A DNA stretch of 64,000 nucleotides from the NCBI RefSeq assembly GCF_000737195.2, contig NZ_JALM01000036.1:184824-248823 (forward strand), written 5' to 3'. Under the pieces are notes generated by a model. The model searched no databases. It was not told the DNA's origin and worked only from the letters and a program-made list of their open reading frames with translations. Source of the DNA: Sciscionella sediminilitoris. GTDB lineage: Bacteria; Actinomycetota; Actinomycetes; Mycobacteriales; Pseudonocardiaceae. The position numbers were made by a program, and so were the translations under genes. The stretch's first letter is position 1. The number at the start of each line of letters is the position of its first letter. Of this stretch, positions 43,872-53,012 are shown piece by piece.

Positions 43872-45084
43872 CCGGCCCCGCGGCGATCGCGGGCACGTCG
43901 AGGCGCAGCGCCGCCCTGGCCAGGGTGACCGATTCTGCCCGGTGCGCGGGCCGGTTGCGGGCGATGTTCGCCCTGGCGAGGTCGTTCACCACGGTGAGCC
44001 CGGCATGCGCGATCACCCTGGCCTCGGCCTCGGTGCGGTCCGGGTCGATCTTGCGCAGCAGGCTCACCCACTGGGAGACGTAGTCGCGCTGCACGGTGAG
44101 CAGTTCGGCCCGCTGGGTCTCGGAGAGCGAGCGCATCTCGGTGTTGTACACGGTGGCCAGATCCGAGTACTGCCAGATGGTGTCCACATAGGACTCGAGT
44201 ACCGCGCCGAGCGCCTGCTCCGGGGTGTTCGCGGTGCCCAGTGCGCGGGAGGCCTCCATGGTCAGCCGCTCGGCCATCCGCTGCCCTACGGTGAGCAGGA
44301 TCTGTTCCTTGCTCGGGAAATGCCGGTACACGCTGGCCGCGGCGAGCCCGACGGCCTTGCCGATCTCGGCCATGCTGACGTGCGAGTAGCCGCGCTCGGC
44401 GAACAGTTCGGTCGCCGCGGCCAGGATCTGCTCGCGGCGGCCGTGCGGCACCGGGACCGGGGGCGGCTGGATCTCCGCGGCCGGATCGGGGAGCCGGGCC
44501 ATGAGCACCCGCCCCGCGATATCCGCGAGCAGTTCGGTGAACCGGCCCTTGGCCAGCCGGGTGCGGTGCACCGCGACGCTGCCGAGTACCCCGAGACCGG
44601 CGAGGCAGAGCAGCCCGGCCTGATCCTCGCTGATGTCCCCGCGGTCGGTGCGCAGCGCCTCGCCGAGGGAGGCGAGCAGCGTGCGGCTCTCCCGTGCGAT
44701 CTGCACGCGGGTGGTGCGATCCAGTTCGCTCGCGTTCCACCGCCACAGGGCGAGTGTGGTGCGGCGGCTGACCGCGAGCTCGCCGAGCGCTTCGGTGATC
44801 GCACGCAGCCGTTGCCTTCCCGCCTCGGGGTATTCGGCGAGTGCGGCCTCGGTCGCGGTCCTCGTCACGTCGAGCGCCTCGGTGAGCACTCGCGCGAACA
44901 GTTCCTGTTTCGAGGAGAAGTGCCGATAGAGCGCCGGTCCGCTGATGTCGGCCGCCGCGGCGATATCGGCCACGCTGACCGCGTGGTATCCGTAGCGGCC
45001 GAACAGCTCCTCGGCGATCGCGAGCAGGCGGGCGGTGCGGTCCTTGGGCCTGGATGGACGGTCACCGTTCGTGCTGCGCGTCAT
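43861..45084 (-). CDS. Double TetR-type regulator
   Basis: A 407-residue protein with two complete TetR halves. HTH 1 lies at about 16-62 (AEELFGRYGYHAVSV, ALYRHFSSKQELF) and HTH 2 at about 216-262 (ATELFAERGYSHVSM, SVYRHFPSKEQIL). Each is followed by a helical ligand or dimerisation region, and the halves are joined by a Pro-rich linker (IQPPPVPVP). The duplication is old, since the halves differ widely outside the HTH. It is divergent from fadA, so a role in fatty-acid oxidation control is likely. GGGAGG precedes ATG 45084. Confidence 0.85.
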   Translation of the reverse strand: MTRSTNGDRPSRPKDRTARLLAIAEELFGRYGYHAVSVADIAAAADISGPALYRHFSSKQELFARVLTEALDVTRTATEAALAEYPEAGRQRLRAITEALGELAVSRRTTLALWRWNASELDRTTRVQIARESRTLLASLGEALRTDRGDISEDQAGLLCLAGLGVLGSVAVHRTRLAKGRFTELLADIAGRVLMARLPDPAAEIQPPPVPVPHGRREQILAAATELFAERGYSHVSMAEIGKAVGLAAASVYRHFPSKEQILLTVGQRMAERLTMEASRALGTANTPEQALGAVLESYVDTIWQYSDLATVYNTEMRSLSETQRAELLTVQRDYVSQWVSLLRKIDPDRTEAEARVIAHAGLTVVNDLARANIARNRPAHRAESVTLARAALRLDVPAIAAGPVSG

Positions 45085-45190
45085 CCGACCTCCCGCTGTG
45101 TCCCGTGCCACCTTTGTGGGGGTACCTGACCATTGACAATAGCCTGGTTCGGGGCATCATGTTAATAAGGATTCGCATACATCTCGAAAC

Positions 45191-45200
45191 TTGCTAGCAA
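45191..45200. promoter_or_regulatory. Palindrome in the TetR-fadA intergenic region
   Basis: TTGCTAGCAA, a perfect ten-base palindrome 29 bases before the fadA start, in a less GC-rich stretch. It is a candidate operator of the double TetR protein. Confidence 0.45.
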
Positions 45201-45228
45201 CACCATCAGGCGAAGGGAACTCGGAATC

Positions 45229-46443
45229 GTGAGTACTGAGGCCTATATCTACGACGCGATCAGGACACCGCGTGGTAAGGGCAAGAAGAACGGTTCGCTT
45301 CACACGATCAAGCCGATCTCCCTCGTGGTCGGCCTGATCGACGAACTGCGGAGCCGCAATCCGGAACTGGATCCCGCGCTCATCGACGACATCGTGCTCG
45401 GCATCGTCTCCCCGGTCGGTGACCAGGGCGCGGTGCTGCCGCGGACCGCCGCGCTCGCCGCCGGTCTGCCGGACACGGTCGCCGGTGTGCAGCTGAACCG
45501 GTTCTGCGCCTCCGGCCTCGAGGCCGTGAACACCGCGGCGCAGAAGGTGCGCTCCGGATGGGACCGCCTCGTGCTCGGCGGCGGCGTCGAGTCCATGTCG
45601 CGGGTGCCGATGGGCTCGGACGGCGGCGCATGGGCGATGGACCCGGAGACCGCGTACGAGACCTACTTCGTTCCGCAGGGCATCGGGGCCGACCTGATCG
45701 CCACGATCGAGGGATTCTCCCGCGATGACGTGGATGCCTTCGCGATCCGTTCCCAGGAGCGCGCCGCGGCCGCGTGGAGCGGCGGCTACTTCGCCAAGTC
45801 CGTGGTCCCGGTCAAGGACCGCAACGGGATCACCGTGCTGGACCACGATGAGCACATGCGCCCGGGCACCAGCACCGCCGACCTGTCCAAGCTGGACCCG
45901 TCCTTCGCGATGATCGGCGACATGGGCGGTTTCGACGCGGTCGCCCTGCAGAAGTACCACAACGTGGAGCGCATCAACCACGTGCACCACGCGGGTAACT
46001 CCTCGGGCATCGTGGACGGTGCCGCGCTCGTGCTCGTGGGCAGCGAGGAAGCGGGCAAGGCCGCCGGTCTCACCCCGCGCGCCCGCATCGTGGGTACCGC
46101 GACCACCGGTGCCGAGCCGACGATCATGCTCACCGGTCCGACCCCGGCGACCAAGAAGCTGCTCGAGACCACCGGGCTCACCGTGGACGACATCGATCTG
46201 TTCGAGCTCAACGAGGCCTTCGCCTCCGTGGTGCTGAAGTACCAGAAGGACCTCGACATCCCGGACGAGAAGCTGAACGTGAACGGTGGCGCGATCGCCA
46301 TGGGCCACCCGCTCGGCGCGACCGGGGCGATGATCCTCGGCACCATGGTCGACGAGCTGGAGCGCCGGGACGCCCGCCGTGCGGTCGTGACCCTGTGCAT
46401 CGGTGGCGGCATGGGCGTGGCAACCCTGATCGAGCGGGTCTGA
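45229..46443 (+). CDS. fadA: Acetyl-CoA C-acetyltransferase (FadA-type thiolase)
   Basis: A 404-residue thiolase. The acyl-accepting Cys is in [13 protein letters not shown] near residue 90. [24 protein letters not shown] with the catalytic His, and [11 protein letters not shown] with the second Cys complete the active site. It cleaves 3-oxoacyl-CoA in the last step of beta-oxidation. With fadB 26 bases downstream it corresponds to the mycobacterial trifunctional pair Rv0859-Rv0860. The GTG start follows AAGGGAA. Confidence 0.94.
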   Translation: MSTEAYIYDAIRTPRGKGKKNGSLHTIKPISLVVGLIDELRSRNPELDPALIDDIVLGIVSPVGDQGAVLPRTAALAAGLPDTVAGVQLNRFCASGLEAVNTAAQKVRSGWDRLVLGGGVESMSRVPMGSDGGAWAMDPETAYETYFVPQGIGADLIATIEGFSRDDVDAFAIRSQERAAAAWSGGYFAKSVVPVKDRNGITVLDHDEHMRPGTSTADLSKLDPSFAMIGDMGGFDAVALQKYHNVERINHVHHAGNSSGIVDGAALVLVGSEEAGKAAGLTPRARIVGTATTGAEPTIMLTGPTPATKKLLETTGLTVDDIDLFELNEAFASVVLKYQKDLDIPDEKLNVNGGAIAMGHPLGATGAMILGTMVDELERRDARRAVVTLCIGGGMGVATLIERV

Positions 46444-46468
46444 AAACTCAGAGGCGAAGGACAAACCA

Positions 46469-48634
46469 TTGACTGACAACATGATCCGCTGGGAATCCGA
46501 CTCCGACGGCATCGTCACGCTCACGCTCGACGACCCGAACCAGTCGGCCAACACGATGAACGACCTCTACAAGCGCTCGATGGCGGAGACCGTCAAGCGC
46601 CTCGAGGACGAGAAGGACTCGATCGCCGGTGCGGTGATCACCTCCGCCAAGAAGACCTTCTTCGCCGGTGGTGACCTCAACGACCTGATCAAGGCGCAGC
46701 CCGAGGACGCCCCGCGGGTGTTCGAACAGGTCACCGAGATCAAGGCCCAGCTGCGCAGGCTGGAGACCCTCGGCAAGCCGGTGGTCACGGTGCTCAACGG
46801 CGCCGCGCTCGGTGGCGGGCTGGAGATCGCGCTCGCCACGCACCGCCGGATCGCGGTGGACGCGAAGGGTTCGCAGATCGGGCTGCCCGAGGTGACCCTC
46901 GGCCTGCTGCCCGGCGGCGGCGGGGTCACCAGGACCGTGCGGCTGCTCGGTATCCAGACCGCGCTGATGGGCGTGCTGTTGCAGGGTCAGCGCAACAAGC
47001 CGGCCAAGGCCAAGGAGATCGGCCTTGTCGACGAGGTCGTGGCCAGCACCGAAGAGGGCATCGCCAAGGCCAAGGAGTGGATCAAGGCCAACCCGGAGGC
47101 CGTGCAGCCCTGGGATCAGAAGGGCTACAAGATCCCCGGCGGCACCCCGTCGAACCCCTCGTTCGCCGCGAACCTGCCCGCGTTCCCCGCGAACCTGCGC
47201 AAGCAGCTCAAGGGTGCGAACATGCCCGCCCCGCTGAACATCATGAGCGCGGCGGTCGAGGGCAGCCAGGTCGACATCGACAACGCCTTCACCATCGAGG
47301 GCCGGTACTTCACCGATCTGGTCGTCGGCCCGATCTCGAAGAACATGATCAAGGCGTTCTTCTTCGACCTGCAGGACATCAACTCCGGCAAGTCCCGCCC
47401 GGACGGGTACGAGAAGTTCACCGCCACCAAGGTCGGCGTGCTCGGCGCGGGCATGATGGGCGCGGCCATCGCCTACGTGTGCGCGCGCGGTGGCATGGAG
47501 GTCGTGCTCAAGGACGTCTCCCAGGAGAACGCGGAAAAGGGCAAGGGCTACTCGCAGAAGCTGTTCGACAAGGCCGTCTCCCGTGGTAAGTCCACCCAGG
47601 AGCAGGCCGACGAGACGCTGGCCCGCATCAAGCCGACCGCGGACGCGGCCGACCTCAAGGGCGCGGACCTGATCATCGAGGCCGTCTTCGAGTCCCAGGA
47701 CCTCAAACACAAGGTGTTCCAGGAGATCGAGGACGTCGTCGACCCGGACTGCGTGCTCGGCTCGAACACTTCCACGCTGCCGATCACCGGTCTCGCCGAG
47801 GGCGTGAAGAAGCAGGAGAACTTCATCGGCCTGCACTTCTTCTCCCCGGTGGACAAGATGCCGCTGCTGGAGATCATCTGCGGGGAGAACACCTCGGACG
47901 CCACGCTGGCCAAGGCCTTCGATGTGGCCCAGCAGATCAAGAAGACCCCGATCGTGGTCAACGACTCGCGCGGGTTCTTCACCTCCCGGGTCATCGGCAC
48001 CTTCATCAACGAGGCGGTGGCCATGGTCGGCGAGGGTGTCCCGGCGCCCTCGATCGAGCAGGCCGGTTCGCAGGCGGGCTACCCGGCCCCGCCGCTGCAG
48101 CTGATGGACGAGCTCACGCTGACCCTGCCGCAGAAGATCCGCAAGGAGAGCAAGGCCGCGGTCGAGGCCGCGGGCGGCACCTGGGAGGCCCACCCCTCCG
48201 ACACGGTGATCGACCGGATGGTCGAGGAGTTCGACCGCAAGGGCCGGTCCACCGGTTCCGGGTTCTACGACTACGGCGAGGACGGCAAGCGCGGCGGTCT
48301 CTGGGAAGGGCTCGCGGACGCCTTCACCAAGGCGGACACCGACATCCCGTTCGAGGACCTCAAGGAGCGGATGCTGTTCGCCGAGGCGCTGGAGACGGTG
48401 AAGTGCCTCGACGAGGGTGTGCTGCGCACCGTGCAGGACGCGAACATCGGCGCCATCATGGGCATCGGGTTCCCGCCGTGGACCGGTGGCGTGGTGCAGT
48501 ACATCAACAACTACCCGGGCGGACCGGCCGGATTCGTGACGCGCACGCGGGAACTCGCCAAGCGTTACGGTGACCGGTTCAACCCGCCCGCGTCCTTGGT
48601 CGAAAAGGCCGAAAAGGGCGAAATTTTCGAATAG
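46469..48634 (+). CDS. fadB: Trifunctional-type enoyl-CoA hydratase/3-hydroxyacyl-CoA dehydrogenase
   Basis: A 721-residue two-domain enzyme. The N-terminal crotonase part has AKKTFFAGGDLNDL and GAALGGGLEIALATH with its oxyanion-hole glycines; the dehydrogenase part begins near 325 with VGVLGAGMMGAAIAYV and contains IGLHFFSPVDKMPLLEII and PIVVNDSRGFFTSRV. It hydrates enoyl-CoA and oxidises the hydroxy product, feeding the FadA partner. Wording is very close to Rv0860. Translation may use TTG 46469 or ATG 46481. Confidence 0.94.
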   Translation: MTDNMIRWESDSDGIVTLTLDDPNQSANTMNDLYKRSMAETVKRLEDEKDSIAGAVITSAKKTFFAGGDLNDLIKAQPEDAPRVFEQVTEIKAQLRRLETLGKPVVTVLNGAALGGGLEIALATHRRIAVDAKGSQIGLPEVTLGLLPGGGGVTRTVRLLGIQTALMGVLLQGQRNKPAKAKEIGLVDEVVASTEEGIAKAKEWIKANPEAVQPWDQKGYKIPGGTPSNPSFAANLPAFPANLRKQLKGANMPAPLNIMSAAVEGSQVDIDNAFTIEGRYFTDLVVGPISKNMIKAFFFDLQDINSGKSRPDGYEKFTATKVGVLGAGMMGAAIAYVCARGGMEVVLKDVSQENAEKGKGYSQKLFDKAVSRGKSTQEQADETLARIKPTADAADLKGADLIIEAVFESQDLKHKVFQEIEDVVDPDCVLGSNTSTLPITGLAEGVKKQENFIGLHFFSPVDKMPLLEIICGENTSDATLAKAFDVAQQIKKTPIVVNDSRGFFTSRVIGTFINEAVAMVGEGVPAPSIEQAGSQAGYPAPPLQLMDELTLTLPQKIRKESKAAVEAAGGTWEAHPSDTVIDRMVEEFDRKGRSTGSGFYDYGEDGKRGGLWEGLADAFTKADTDIPFEDLKERMLFAEALETVKCLDEGVLRTVQDANIGAIMGIGFPPWTGGVVQYINNYPGGPAGFVTRTRELAKRYGDRFNPPASLVEKAEKGEIFE

Positions 48635-48673
48635 TCGGAATCACTCTCTGATTCAACCGAAGGAGCAATTGCC

Positions 48674-49522
48674 GTGGCCGAGCAGGTCGAAGGTCTCGAT
48701 ACGACGGAATTCAAGGCCCTGAGCGTGCAGCTCGACGGGCACATCGCGACCGTGACCCTGCTCGGCCCCGGCAAGGGCAACGCCATGGGGCCGGATTTCT
48801 GGCGGGAACTGCCCCTGGTGTTCAACGCGCTGCATGCCGACGATCGGGTGCGCGCGATCGTGCTCACCGGGAGCGGCAAGCACTTCTCCTACGGGCTCGA
48901 CCTTCCCGCCATGATGCCCGACTGGGCACCACTGCTCGCCGAACGCGGCCTTGCCAAGCAGCGCAACGACTTTCTCGCGCAGCTGCGTAGCATGCAGGCC
49001 AGCGTCAACTCGGTCGCCGCCTGCGCCAAACCGGTGATCTCCGCGATCTCGGGCTGGTGCATCGGCGGCGGTATCGACGTGACCGCGGCGACCGATATCC
49101 GGCTCGCCAGCGCCGAGGCGAAGTTCTCGGTGCGCGAGGTCAAGGTCGCCATCGTCGCGGATCTCGGTTCACTGCAACGGCTTTCCGGGATCATCGGGGA
49201 GGGCGCGCTGCGCGAGCTCGCCTACACCGGCAAGGATGTGGACGCCGCCAAGGCCAAGGAACTCGGCCTCGTGAACGAGGTCTACCCCGATCAGGACGCG
49301 GTGCTCGCCGGGGCCCGCGCGCTCGCCGAGGAGATCGCCGCCAACCCGCCGCTCGTCGTGCAGGGCGTCAAGCAGATGCTCGACGTCAACCGGGAAGCGC
49401 GGATCGCCGAGGGACTGCGCTACGTCGGTGCCTGGAATGCCGCTTTTCTGCCGAGTGAGGATCTCGGCGAGGCCGTCGCCGCCTTCATGGAGAAGCGCGA
49501 GCCGAGGTTCACCGGCCGCTGA
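48674..49522 (+). CDS. Enoyl-CoA hydratase/isomerase-family protein (EchA21-like)
   Basis: A 282-residue crotonase-fold protein. The CoA-binding FSYGLDLPAMMPDW and the ISGWCIGGGIDVTAATD segment are typical, with acid residues positioned near FSVREVKVAIVADLG. Its size and the -PAMMPDW- block resemble EchA21 of mycobacteria and delta3,5-delta2,4 dienoyl isomerases. It follows fadB by about 40 bases with AAGGAG upstream of the GTG and probably belongs to the same transcript, extending beta-oxidation to unsaturated or branched substrates. Confidence 0.88.
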   Translation: MAEQVEGLDTTEFKALSVQLDGHIATVTLLGPGKGNAMGPDFWRELPLVFNALHADDRVRAIVLTGSGKHFSYGLDLPAMMPDWAPLLAERGLAKQRNDFLAQLRSMQASVNSVAACAKPVISAISGWCIGGGIDVTAATDIRLASAEAKFSVREVKVAIVADLGSLQRLSGIIGEGALRELAYTGKDVDAAKAKELGLVNEVYPDQDAVLAGARALAEEIAANPPLVVQGVKQMLDVNREARIAEGLRYVGAWNAAFLPSEDLGEAVAAFMEKREPRFTGR

Positions 49523-49601
49523 GCAGGCCCTCGGACGTGCTCTGAAATCCCGTCGCTGTCCGTAGCGAAGGTCTGTTGCCGCAGGGTGGATAGGTATATC
49601 G

Positions 49602-49638
49602 TCATATGCGGCAATAAGCAGGACAACTTCGCATATGA
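49602..49638 (+). promoter_or_regulatory. Dyad of CATATG elements before the second secretion cluster
   Basis: TCATATGCG (49602-49610) is repeated in inverted form as CGCATATGA (49630-49638), 19 bases between, in an AT-richer stretch 43 bases before the YbaB-like gene. It may be an operator or a transcribed hairpin. Confidence 0.5.
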
Positions 49639-49680
49639 TGCTGCCCGCCTGATCAGACCGAGGGGCGAACGGGAGTATTC

Positions 49681-50283
49681 ATGACATCGAGTGAAGAAGC
49701 ACAGCAGCGTTACGACAGCCTCGTTGCCACCGGTGAAGCGGCGGAGCGCGATTTCGAGAAGCTGCAGCAGATCCAGCAGGAGCTGCAGAATCTCGAGGTC
49801 ACCGAGACGAGCGCGGATCGTTCGGTCAGTGTGACCGCTGGGGCGACCGGGACCATCAAGGCCATCAACATCACCGAGGCCGGGCTGAGCAAGGGGGCGG
49901 CCGGTCTTTCCTCGACCGTGCTGAACACGCTGCACCAGGCCGTCTCGAAGGCCACCCAGCGTCAGCTGGAGATGATCCGCGAGGGCACCACGCACAACCC
50001 CGCCCTGCAGAAGAGCATCGACGATCTGCACGAGGAGCTCGCGCATCCGCCGGAGGAAGAGCAGGAGCAGGAGCGTGGCCGCCCGGCCGAGCTCTCCTTC
50101 GGACCGGCCGAGGATCCCGAGCCGGAACCCGAACCGCAAAAACCTGCTTTCGCCCCGGAACCGCCGCGCCCGGCGCCGCGTCCCAGTGCGCAACCGGGGC
50201 CTGCCGCACGCGGGCAGCACCGCCGGGACGAGGTCGATGACGATGACTCGTTCGAGTTCAAGTTGGATCGGGGTAAGTGGTGA
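49681..50283 (+). CDS. YbaB/EbfC-family protein with acidic tail
   Basis: A 200-residue protein. Residues 15-105 match the YbaB/EbfC nucleoid-associated fold (a helical arm, then VSVTAGATGTIKAINI strands and a final helix LNTLHQAVSKATQRQ). The remaining hundred residues are a Glu/Pro-rich tail ending DDDDSFEFKLDRGKW. YbaB-like proteins occur in ESX loci, as with EspL, and here the gene heads a type VII secretion cluster with a stop overlapping the next start. A chaperone or scaffold role is inferred from that context. Confidence 0.78.
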   Translation: MTSSEEAQQRYDSLVATGEAAERDFEKLQQIQQELQNLEVTETSADRSVSVTAGATGTIKAINITEAGLSKGAAGLSSTVLNTLHQAVSKATQRQLEMIREGTTHNPALQKSIDDLHEELAHPPEEEQEQERGRPAELSFGPAEDPEPEPEPQKPAFAPEPPRPAPRPSAQPGPAARGQHRRDEVDDDDSFEFKLDRGKW

Positions 50284-51749
50284 ACTACAAGGTAAACACC
50301 GAGAACCTGCGCGGTGCGGGTAAGCAGGTCAAGGGGATGGCCGAGCGCGGTGCCCAGGCCTCCACCCACGCCCAGAACGCCCAGCTCCCGGACAAGTCCT
50401 GGGGCCTGCTCGGGCTGATGACCACGCACGGCAAGTACCAGGAACTGCAGAACGAACTGATCAGCCACGCCGCACGGCTCCAGGGCGGGATCGATTCGCA
50501 CGGTCAGAACCTCGTCGACACCGCGGACGACTACGACCAGCAGGAAAAGGACGCCAAGAAGCAGTTCGACGACCACCGCAAGGGCACGGACGACAACGGG
50601 AAACCGCCCAAGACCGGTGGGAACGACAATGGCGGCGGCAACAACGGCGGGAACGACAACGGGGGGAACACCGGCCAGGTCTCGCAGCCGCCCAAGACGG
50701 GCCAGAACGCGCCGCAGGACGGCGGGGACATCAACGATCCGAAGCAGAATCCCGGCGGCACCGATCACTCCAAGGACTTCCTCAAGGACGGGGACAAGGA
50801 CGGCGGCAAGGACGGCAAGCAGCCGGACGGCTCCGATCCGAACAAACCCGGCCAGGGCAAGGACGGCTCCGGCGAGGGTGGCATCAAGGTCACCGTCGAA
50901 GGCGGGAGCAAGGCCGAGGTCGAGGTCGAAGGCAAGGCAGGGGAGAACGTCGAGGTGGAGGGCACCGTCACGGGGGCGGACGGCAAACCCGAGCACTTCG
51001 ATACGCACACCACCATCGACCAGAGCGGGCACGCCAAGGTGGATGTGGACCCGACCGGGGCGGACGGCTCCGATGGTCCCGGCGACAAACCCGGTGGCCC
51101 GGATTCCGATATCCACACGGTGAGCGGCCAGGGCGCCGATTCCGCCGCGGGCGGGCACGACGGGACTCCCGGTGATCCGGGTACCGGCGCCTCCGGGGCG
51201 GGCGCGCACGCGGGCGGGGATTCCGGCGCGGGCGGCGATTCCGGTTCCGGCGGCGGCCTCGACGGTGGCGGGTCCGCACACGCCGCCGGCGCCGATGGCG
51301 GCGGTGGTGCGGCGGCCGCGGGCGGTTCCGGCGCCGATGCGGGCGGCGGCCTCGGCGCGGGTTCCGGCGGTGGTGCCGGAGCGGACGGTTCCGGTGGGGC
51401 GGCCCCGAACGACGGAAGCCAGACCGAGACCAATGCGGCCGGTGGCGCACAGGGCGGTCAGCTCGGCGGCGGCGCGGAAACGGCGGCGGTGGAGCAGCCG
51501 AGTGGTCAGGGCGGTCAAGGTGGCCAGGGCGGTCAGCCCGGTGGCGCGGAAGCGGGCGCGGGCCAGCAGTCCGGTCAAGGTGGTCAGCACGGTGCCGGGG
51601 GCATGCCCATGGGCGCCATGGGGGGCGGTGGTGGCGCGGGTGGCCAGTCCGGTGGACAGCAGCACCGCAATTCCTACGCCTGGCCGGAAGTCGACTTCGA
51701 TGCCGAGGACCCGAAGCAGGCAGCGGCGGACCGGCTCACCGGCAACTGA
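50280..51749 (+). CDS. EspC-like type VII secretion protein with long glycine-rich tail
   Basis: A 489-residue protein. The first hundred residues form a helical hairpin of EspC type (LRGAGKQVKGMAERG, then LQGGIDSHGQNLVDTADDY). A Lys/Asp/Gly-rich stretch, a beta-like segment rich in Glu and Val (KVTVEGGSKAEVEVEG), and a Gly/Ala/Gln-rich tail follow. The start GTGA overlaps the YbaB-like stop. Size and repeats are unusual for EspC; the tail is low-complexity and GC-biased. It is probably a secreted substrate. Confidence 0.7.
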   Translation: MNYKVNTENLRGAGKQVKGMAERGAQASTHAQNAQLPDKSWGLLGLMTTHGKYQELQNELISHAARLQGGIDSHGQNLVDTADDYDQQEKDAKKQFDDHRKGTDDNGKPPKTGGNDNGGGNNGGNDNGGNTGQVSQPPKTGQNAPQDGGDINDPKQNPGGTDHSKDFLKDGDKDGGKDGKQPDGSDPNKPGQGKDGSGEGGIKVTVEGGSKAEVEVEGKAGENVEVEGTVTGADGKPEHFDTHTTIDQSGHAKVDVDPTGADGSDGPGDKPGGPDSDIHTVSGQGADSAAGGHDGTPGDPGTGASGAGAHAGGDSGAGGDSGSGGGLDGGGSAHAAGADGGGGAAAAGGSGADAGGGLGAGSGGGAGADGSGGAAPNDGSQTETNAAGGAQGGQLGGGAETAAVEQPSGQGGQGGQGGQPGGAEAGAGQQSGQGGQHGAGGMPMGAMGGGGGAGGQSGGQQHRNSYAWPEVDFDAEDPKQAAADRLTGN

Positions 51750-51793
51750 CCGCGGCCGGAGCTTCGAGACACAGACCTAGGAGGGGCTAGAAC

Positions 51794-52903
51794 ATGTCAG
51801 CACCGACGCAGATCACCAACGACGTCCGGCAGACGACCAGCCAGGCGCAGCAGGCACGGGGCGAGGCCGACTCGGTCGCGAACGAGAGCTCGGGCGAGTC
51901 CAGCTGGGACCCGTTGAACACGCTGATCAACAAGGGACTCGGCTTCCTGATCGACCACATCCAGCCGTTGAAGGAAGCGCTGGAGATGGTGACCGGGTCG
52001 CCGGACGCGCTCAACACCGGGGCGCAGAACTATCTGAACCTGCAGCAGGAGATCAACGCGATCGGCAAGGATCTCGAGCAGCAGTTCAAATCGGGATCCC
52101 AGGGCTGGGAGGGCAAAGCCTCCGAGGCCGCGAAGAAAGAGATGGAAGGGCTCGTCGAGGGCGTCAAGGGGACCGGCGAGCTCGCCGCCGCGATCTCCGA
52201 TCTGCTGAAGTCCAGCGGCGAGATGATGAAGGCCGCCAAGGACACCATCATCTCGATCATCGCGGACTTCGTGGAAACCGCGATCACCAACGCCGCCGCC
52301 TACGGCTGGGTTCCGGTCGCCGGACAGGCCGCACTGGTCACCCGGCTCGGCGTGAAGATCGCCGAATGCGTCGGCAAAGCGGTGAAGTTCGTTTCCAAGG
52401 TCGGCAAGATCATCATGAAGATCGGGCGGGTACTGGAATCGGCCGCCCGGGTGCTCGGCCGGATCGGCCGGATCCTCGAGAAGATCGGGAAATTCGCCAC
52501 CAAGGGCGGCCTCAAGCTCAACCGCGCGGCCCGCACCCTCGGGCGGCGCGGCGAGAACATCGCCCAGCGCGTCGGGCGCAGCGGGCTCAGTGGTGAGGCC
52601 CGCAGCGAGGCCGAGCACAGCGTGAGCCGGTCCTACGACAACGCCCGGTTCGGCCGCGAAGGGGAACAGGAACAGGGCCCCGAATCGCCGTGGAAGAGCG
52701 TGCGCGAGGACGCCAAGGAAGGCATCAAGTCCGGGTACGAGAGCTATCAGGACGCCGACGATGCCTACGAGCGTGGCAAGGAGCAGGACGGGGACAAGAT
52801 CGACCAGCAGATCACCGGCAACTCCGGAAGCTACGCCGACGACGCCGACCAGCAGGGCACCGTCAACGGCGAGGATGTCAACACGCAGCGGGCGACCACC
52901 TGA
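51794..52903 (+). CDS. Large WXG-motif protein, probable ESX substrate
   Basis: A 369-residue protein. The first 140 residues are helical with a WEG turn at 105-107 (GSQGWEGKASEAAKK), like the WXG100 hairpin. A hydrophobic, glycine-containing region (about 165-210, AYGWVPVAGQAALVTRLGVK) and a strongly basic amphipathic segment follow (KIIMKIGRVLESAARVLGRI), then an acidic tail. This resembles pore-forming or EspB/EspE-like substrates; no toxin domain is visible. It is third in the cluster and is followed by a strong terminator. Confidence 0.72.
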   Translation: MSAPTQITNDVRQTTSQAQQARGEADSVANESSGESSWDPLNTLINKGLGFLIDHIQPLKEALEMVTGSPDALNTGAQNYLNLQQEINAIGKDLEQQFKSGSQGWEGKASEAAKKEMEGLVEGVKGTGELAAAISDLLKSSGEMMKAAKDTIISIIADFVETAITNAAAYGWVPVAGQAALVTRLGVKIAECVGKAVKFVSKVGKIIMKIGRVLESAARVLGRIGRILEKIGKFATKGGLKLNRAARTLGRRGENIAQRVGRSGLSGEARSEAEHSVSRSYDNARFGREGEQEQGPESPWKSVREDAKEGIKSGYESYQDADDAYERGKEQDGDKIDQQITGNSGSYADDADQQGTVNGEDVNTQRATT

Positions 52904-52927
52904 TGCCCTGAGTTCCGGACGACCGAG

Positions 52928-52956
52928 AAGGGAGCGGGCCAGGTGCCCGCTCCCTT
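52928..52956 (+). terminator. Terminator of the second secretion cluster
   Basis: A 12-bp perfect stem, 52928-52939 with 52945-52956, loop CAGGT, 25 bases after the stop of the WXG-motif gene. Confidence 0.85.
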
Positions 52957-52974
52957 CTTCGCAAGTCAGCCTGG

Positions 52975-52993
52975 TTAGGGTAGCCTTACTTGA
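52975..52993 (+). promoter_or_regulatory. IdeR/DtxR iron box
   Basis: TTAGGGTAGCCTTACTTGA agrees with the 19-base consensus TTAGGTTAGSCTAACCTAA at most positions. It overlaps the expected promoter of the siderophore-interacting protein gene, implying repression when iron is sufficient. Confidence 0.8.
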
Positions 52994-53012
52994 GAGTAGT
53001 CAAGGAGGCACT

